Of a DNA stretch of 7,881 nucleotides, positions 5,101 to 7,881 are shown piece after piece. Within the stretch, counting starts at the first letter, position 1; every line of letters starts with the position of its first letter. The notes beneath the pieces were generated by a model. That model searched no databases, had not been told where the DNA came from, and worked only from the letters and a program-made list of their open reading frames with translations. The position numbers and the translations under genes were made by a program. Source of the stretch: Candidatus Zhuqueibacterota bacterium 4484_188 (GTDB taxonomy: Bacteria; Calditrichota; Calditrichia; RBG-13-44-9); the NCBI GenBank assembly GCA_002049825.1, contig MVCZ01000138.1, positions 1 to 7,881 on the forward strand, in the 5' to 3' direction.

Positions 5101-6984
5101 TTTTTTTGCTTTACCTGGCGACGGTTGTTCGGTGGTTGCTTCTTCTTTCGGTCCGCCTGCGGTAGCACCGCCTCCGCCTGCGGTTTGCTGCTGATACATC
5201 GCCGAAGAAGCTTCGCTCCAGACCTGGTTCAGTCCGTCTGTTGCCGATCTGATTTCCTGCAGATTGTCGCTTTTCAGAGCCTCTTTTAACCGGCTGACGG
5301 CTGCCTCGATTTTATTCTTGGTCGTTACGTCTAATTTGTCGCCGTAATCTTTCAGGTTTTTCTCGGTCTGGTAAATGAGCTGGTCGCCGGAATTCCGTGC
5401 GTCAATCAGCTCACGGCGCTTTTTGTCTTCGGCAGCATGTTCTTTTGCGTCCTTCACCATGTGTTCGATTTCCTCTTCACTCAAGCCGGAACTGGCTTCG
5501 ATGCGAATACTCTGCTCTTTACCGGTTGCCATATCTTTTGCCGAAACATTCAGAATACCGTTGGCGTCGATATCGAAAGTCACCTCGATTTTCGGTACCG
5601 CCCGCGGTGCCGGGGGAATTCCATCCAAAATGAACTTGCCCAGCGTACGGTTGTCGCGGGCAAATTCCCGTTCACCCTGCAACACATGAATTTCCACCGA
5701 AGTCTGATTATCTGCCGCAGTAGTAAAAATTTCGCTTTTGCGGGTAGGAATAGTGGTGTTCTTTTCAATCAATTTGGTGGTTACATTTCCCAGCGTCTCA
5801 ATACCCAGCGAAAGCGGGGTCACGTCCAGCAAAAGGACGTCTTTCACGTCGCCAGCCAGCACACCACCCTGGATTGCGGCACCCACGGCAACCACTTCGT
5901 CCGGATTGATCCCTTTGTGCGGTTCTTTGCGGAAGAATTCTTTAACTAATTCCTGAACTTTCGGAATTCGCGTGGAACCGCCAACCAGAATTACTTCATC
6001 AATTTCTTCGGGTTTCAGACCGGCATCCTTAAGCGCTATTTCGCATGGACCCAAAGTTTTGCGCAAAAGATCATCTACCAGCATTTCGAACTTGGCGCGG
6101 GTCAGGGTCATCTGCAGGTGTTTGGGACCGCTGGCATCGGCAGTAACAAAGGGCAGGTTGATTTCAGTTTGCTGGGTGCTGCTCAGTTCCATTTTTGCTT
6201 TTTCGGCGGCTTCGCGCAAGCGCTGGAGTGCCATCGGGTCTTTCCGCAAATCAATGCCGTGGTCTTTTTTGAATTCATCGGCAATCCAGTCAACTACCCG
6301 CTGGTCAAAATTGTCGCCACCCAGGTGGGTATCGCCATTGGTCGATTTTACTTCGAACACACCGTCGCCGATTTCCAGGATGGAAATATCAAACGTTCCG
6401 CCACCCAGGTCGTAAACGGCAATTTTTTCACTTTTCTTTTTATCCAGACCGTAAGCCAACGAAGCGGCTGTCGGTTCGTTGATGATTCGCAGAACCTTTA
6501 GTCCGGCAATTTCTCCGGCTTCTTTGGTGGCTTTGCGCTGGCTGTCATTAAAATACGCCGGCACGGTAATCACTGCATCGGTTACCTTTTCGCCCAGGTA
6601 ATCTTCCGCGGTTTGTTTCAGCTTCTGCAGAATCATTGCCGAAATTTCCTGGGGTGTGTATTCTTTCCCGCGGATTTCGGTAACCACCAGGTTATGGGTT
6701 CCCGATTTTACCTTGTAAGGAACCATCTTGGTTTCTTCCGGCACTTCTTCCAGCCGACGTCCCATAAAGCGTTTAATGGAATAAACCGTATTTTCGGGAT
6801 TGGTTACCATCTGCCGTTTTGCCGGTGCGCCAACCAGGGTTTCCCCGTTTTTGGTGAATCCAACCACCGACGGGGTTGTTCGTGCGCCTTCCGCATTGGG
6901 GATTACTACCGGCTCGCCACCTTCCATCACTGCCAGACAAGAGTTTGTTGTTCCCAAATCAATTCCAATTACTTTCTGTGCCAT
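4609..6984 (-). CDS. dnaK-grpE: DnaK-GrpE fusion chaperone (Hsp70 joined to its nucleotide exchange factor)
   Basis: A 791-residue ORF joins two complete proteins. The DnaK part has the nucleotide-binding domain at 1-380: IGIDLGTTNS (6-15), YDLGGGTFDIS (191-201) and VILVGGSTRIPK (331-342). It continues with the interdomain linker DVLLLDVTP (382-390), the beta substrate-binding domain to about 500, and the helical lid to about 598. The usual acidic EEV-type bacterial DnaK tail is missing. A Gly-rich, then polar linker (601-628) leads into GrpE: coiled-coil helix (631-672, with LRLRAEFVNYRKR), four-helix bundle (RLLPVLDDFDHML), and the beta domain with FDPQIHEAMM (737-746), FQEGYMLRDRLVRPSKTVV (763-781). 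DnaK folds proteins in an ATP cycle and GrpE releases its ADP; here one chain holds both. Start fixed by AAGGAGGT (6993-7000), 8-nt spacer. It lies 128 bp after hsp20, and no dnaJ is visible. Confidence 0.95.
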   Translation of the reverse strand: MAQKVIGIDLGTTNSCLAVMEGGEPVVIPNAEGARTTPSVVGFTKNGETLVGAPAKRQMVTNPENTVYSIKRFMGRRLEEVPEETKMVPYKVKSGTHNLVVTEIRGKEYTPQEISAMILQKLKQTAEDYLGEKVTDAVITVPAYFNDSQRKATKEAGEIAGLKVLRIINEPTAASLAYGLDKKKSEKIAVYDLGGGTFDISILEIGDGVFEVKSTNGDTHLGGDNFDQRVVDWIADEFKKDHGIDLRKDPMALQRLREAAEKAKMELSSTQQTEINLPFVTADASGPKHLQMTLTRAKFEMLVDDLLRKTLGPCEIALKDAGLKPEEIDEVILVGGSTRIPKVQELVKEFFRKEPHKGINPDEVVAVGAAIQGGVLAGDVKDVLLLDVTPLSLGIETLGNVTTKLIEKNTTIPTRKSEIFTTAADNQTSVEIHVLQGEREFARDNRTLGKFILDGIPPAPRAVPKIEVTFDIDANGILNVSAKDMATGKEQSIRIEASSGLSEEEIEHMVKDAKEHAAEDKKRRELIDARNSGDQLIYQTEKNLKDYGDKLDVTTKNKIEAAVSRLKEALKSDNLQEIRSATDGLNQVWSEASSAMYQQQTAGGGGATAGGPKEEATTEQPSPGKAKKAGEAYKEKYEEYHKKYEELHDQFLRLRAEFVNYRKRVEREKIEFSDYLKTEMIKRLLPVLDDFDHMLAKSEEGSNDQAVLEGAKMIYNKLYQTLKTEGLEKIEALGKEFDPQIHEAMMLQNTTEKKNHNKVLSVFQEGYMLRDRLVRPSKTVVGNYVEPEEEN
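5093..5107 (-). promoter_or_regulatory. candidate -1 slippery site at the DnaK/GrpE junction
   Basis: Codons 626-628 read GCA AAA AAA, so the seven As (5107-5101) are in the A_AAA_AAA phase of a -1 slippery heptamer. After a -1 shift the next codons are AGC CGG TGA (5101-5093), giving a 630-residue DnaK ending in Ser-Arg. An AGGT lies a few bases upstream, closer than typical stimulatory Shine-Dalgarno sites, and no strong downstream hairpin was found. Phase and stop are seen directly; function is inference. Confidence 0.35.
5143..5184 (-). repeat. 21-nt imperfect tandem repeat in the linker
   Basis: Two 21-nt units each begin with the same 12 bases, ACCGCAGGCGGA (5184-5173 and 5163-5152 on the minus strand), and encode TAGGGGA and TAGGPKE. 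The linker's Gly-Ala part thus probably grew by an in-frame duplication of seven codons. Confidence 0.7.
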
Positions 6985-7112
6985 TTTCTTTAACCTCCTT
7001 TAAAAAAAGATTCGCTGAACGCGCTAAAGCGTCCGTGATTTTTCTATTGCTGCTCTTATTTGTTTTCCTTTTCAATTATTTTTCAGGCAATGTTTGCCCT
7101 CAGCCCCGGATT
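6985..7112 (-). promoter_or_regulatory. hsp20-dnaK intergenic leader with RBS and small hairpin
   Basis: The gap contains the strongest ribosome binding site of the window, AAGGAGGT (6993-7000). Upstream lies a 6-bp hairpin GGACGC-TTTAGC-GCGTTC (7034 to 7017, one G-U pair) followed 8 nt later by seven Ts (7008-7002). This is too far for a normal terminator but could attenuate transcription, or the U-run could partly cover the adjacent AAAGG. A second small stem, GGCAA-ACA-TTGCC on the minus strand, lies just after the hsp20 stop (about 7086-7098). No clear -35/-10 pair and no CIRCE operator were found, so co-transcription with hsp20 is likely. Confidence 0.4.
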
Positions 7113-7502
7113 TCAATTTACTTCGATCACCCGCGGTTTTGCCTTTTCCTTTTTACCAATCGATACTTTCAAGACACCCAGTTCGTAGGATGCGGAAATC
7201 CGGTTGGTGTCCAGATTGTCTTCCAATTCGAAAATACGTTCAAACAACACGTCGCGGGTTTCACGGAAGATATATTCCCCCTGAATCTGTTCATTTTCCC
7301 GCCTTCCGGTAATGTGCAGGAATCCGTTTTCCACCTGGACCCTCAGACCATCTTTTTTCACATTGGGCATTTCCAGCATCACTACAATGTCGTTTTCGGT
7401 TTCGTAAATATCAACCAGCGGTTTCACCCTGAGTAAAACATCGCGTTTGCTGATTTCAGTTCCTTGTTTTTTGTCGGTTCGAATCATATTGTCAGAAAAC
7501 AT
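7113..7502 (-). CDS. hsp20: small heat shock protein, Hsp20/alpha-crystallin family
   Basis: Hsp20 proteins are ATP-independent holdases that bind unfolding proteins and pass them to DnaK. The 129-residue protein has a short N-terminal arm and an alpha-crystallin domain at about 28-120: VDIYETENDIVVMLEMPNV, VENGFLHITGRRE, GEYIFRETRDVLFERIFELED, and the hallmark SYELGVLKVSIGKKE. It ends in PRVIEVN, whose I-E-V is the C-terminal I-x-I/V motif used in oligomer assembly. An ATG at 7544 would add 14 residues, but the start at 7502 is preferred because AAGGAG (7509-7514) stands 6 nt before it, while 7544 has no proper ribosome binding site and would lie upstream of the predicted transcription start. 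It is the first gene of the likely hsp20-dnaK-grpE operon, a sensible pairing of holdase and foldase. Confidence 0.95.
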   Translation of the reverse strand: MFSDNMIRTDKKQGTEISKRDVLLRVKPLVDIYETENDIVVMLEMPNVKKDGLRVQVENGFLHITGRRENEQIQGEYIFRETRDVLFERIFELEDNLDTNRISASYELGVLKVSIGKKEKAKPRVIEVN

Positions 7503-7508
7503 ACTTTT

Positions 7509-7514
7509 CTCCTT
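7509..7514 (-). promoter_or_regulatory. ribosome binding site that decides the hsp20 start
   Basis: AAGGAG with a 6-nt spacer to the ATG at 7502 favours this start over the in-frame ATG 42 bp upstream. Confidence 0.85.
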
Positions 7515-7551
7515 TTTATTTCTTTGGATACTTTCGACTGCCATTTCTCTT

Positions 7552-7568
7552 TACAAAGATAGTGCCAA
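7552..7568 (-). promoter_or_regulatory. sigma54-like -24/-12 promoter candidate for hsp20
   Basis: On the minus strand TTGGCAC-TATCT-TTGTA matches the sigma54 consensus (TTGGCAC, 5 nt, TTGCW) except for T instead of C at -12. The GG and GT lie at the canonical 10-nt separation. It would start transcription near 7541, giving a 39-nt leader to the ATG at 7502. The same bases include TATCTTTG, which fits the Bacteroidetes -7 box (TAnnTTTG), but no TTTG is found at the -33 position. Either reading is tentative. Confidence 0.3.
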
Positions 7569-7881
7569 TATTTTGTGCTGCATTTATAACTCTTTTATTA
7601 ACAAATTACTATCAATTATCCGGCGGCGGTTTCGACAGAAGTGTAGTTCTGGCGGTTGTCAGGCAAAGAAGTTTTTTTGTCAAGATGACACGTTTCCAAA
7701 GGAAATCAGGTTTCATTCTGACAGACGAAAATCGGTCTCGCTCGAATTTCAGTTGAACCGGAACGGCGGGAGGTTGGTGGTCAATGGTTAAAACAGAGGT
7801 TTAGTCGAAACGCTGAAGAAAACTGTTTCCCCGATGTAAATGGTTCGCCGGAATTTGGTGTTGATCCTGGTTTGCACAGGT
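7569..7881. other. region upstream of hsp20 with no confident gene
   Basis: The part near hsp20 is AT-rich (TTGATAGTAATTTG... on the minus strand), typical of a promoter region. A small perfect stem TTTCC-AAA-GGAAA lies near 7693-7705. At the window edge two short open frames compete. A minus-strand frame entering from outside and stopping at 7788 reads INTKFRRTIYIGETVFFSV before KPLF; it looks protein-like and could be the end of an upstream gene. A plus-strand ATG at 7840 opens MVRRNLVLILVCTG, signal-peptide-like, but has no Shine-Dalgarno. Neither can be decided from 30 or fewer codons. Confidence 0.4.

Noticed and set aside
5041..6993. Several long plus-strand open frames opposite dnaK-grpE
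   Set aside because: They are antisense shadows of a highly conserved coding sequence, with no Shine-Dalgarno, no recognisable domains and Cys/Ser/Arg-rich translations.
7002..7034. Terminator between hsp20 and dnaK
   Set aside because: The 6-bp stem is 8 nt away from the U-run, too far for a standard intrinsic terminator; kept only as a possible attenuator.
6985..7112. CIRCE operator or clear heat-shock promoter before dnaK
   Set aside because: No TTAGCACTC-N9-GAGTGCTAA arrangement is present on either strand; the small hairpin has unrelated arms.
7447..7791. 114-codon plus-strand frame with a hydrophobic start opposite hsp20
   Set aside because: It overlaps the hsp20 N-terminus and promoter in antisense, has no ribosome binding site, and its composition changes abruptly along its length.
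7840..7881. Start of a plus-strand lipoprotein gene (MVRRNLVLILVCTG)
   Set aside because: Only 14 codons, no Shine-Dalgarno, and the residue before Cys does not fit a lipobox; the opposite strand also has an open frame.
1..7881. tRNA, rRNA, CRISPR arrays, insertion sequences
   Set aside because: No cloverleaf, regularly spaced direct repeats, transposase motifs or terminal inverted repeats were seen.

Overview
The window reads as a chromosomal segment of an FCB-group bacterium outside the core Bacteroidetes, probably Calditrichota, Ignavibacteria or a related lineage. Two clues support this: a secreted protein ending in a type IX secretion sorting domain with the 'YPNPFNPAT' signature, and strong Shine-Dalgarno sites (AAGGAGGT, AAGGAG) together with csrA, both of which are unusual for Bacteroidetes proper. 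The assignment is inference; no rRNA or other marker is present.

Every supported gene lies on the minus strand. In order of transcription, from right to left: about 380 bp with no confident gene, holding the hsp20 leader; a small heat-shock protein (hsp20); one long ORF that joins a complete DnaK to a GrpE in a single polypeptide; a strong intrinsic terminator; a spacer with a GC-rich inverted repeat and a csrA promoter; csrA; a closely following four-helix membrane protein; a secreted multidomain T9SS protein split by a frameshift; its terminator; a YciO/TsaC-family gene; and the start of a RidA-family gene that leaves the window.

The most unusual item is the DnaK-GrpE fusion. Hsp70 and its nucleotide exchange factor are normally separate proteins, most often from adjacent genes in the order grpE-dnaK. 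Here the order is reversed and the two are joined by a Gly-rich linker of about 28 residues, with no usable internal start for GrpE. Exactly at the junction lies an A7 run in the A_AAA_AAA phase. A -1 shift there meets a TGA after two codons and would release a 630-residue free DnaK, formally like the frameshift in E. coli dnaX. The same run is also where a one-base sequencing error would create or hide a fusion, so the read evidence matters. With hsp20 just upstream, the cluster looks like a compact holdase/foldase stress unit without dnaJ, hrcA or a CIRCE operator in view.

The remaining genes are separate: csrA with an accessory membrane protein, the exported T9SS protein, and a housekeeping-type pair (yciO, ridA). 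The stretch at about 3280-4330 is visibly more AT-rich than the chaperone and yciO regions.
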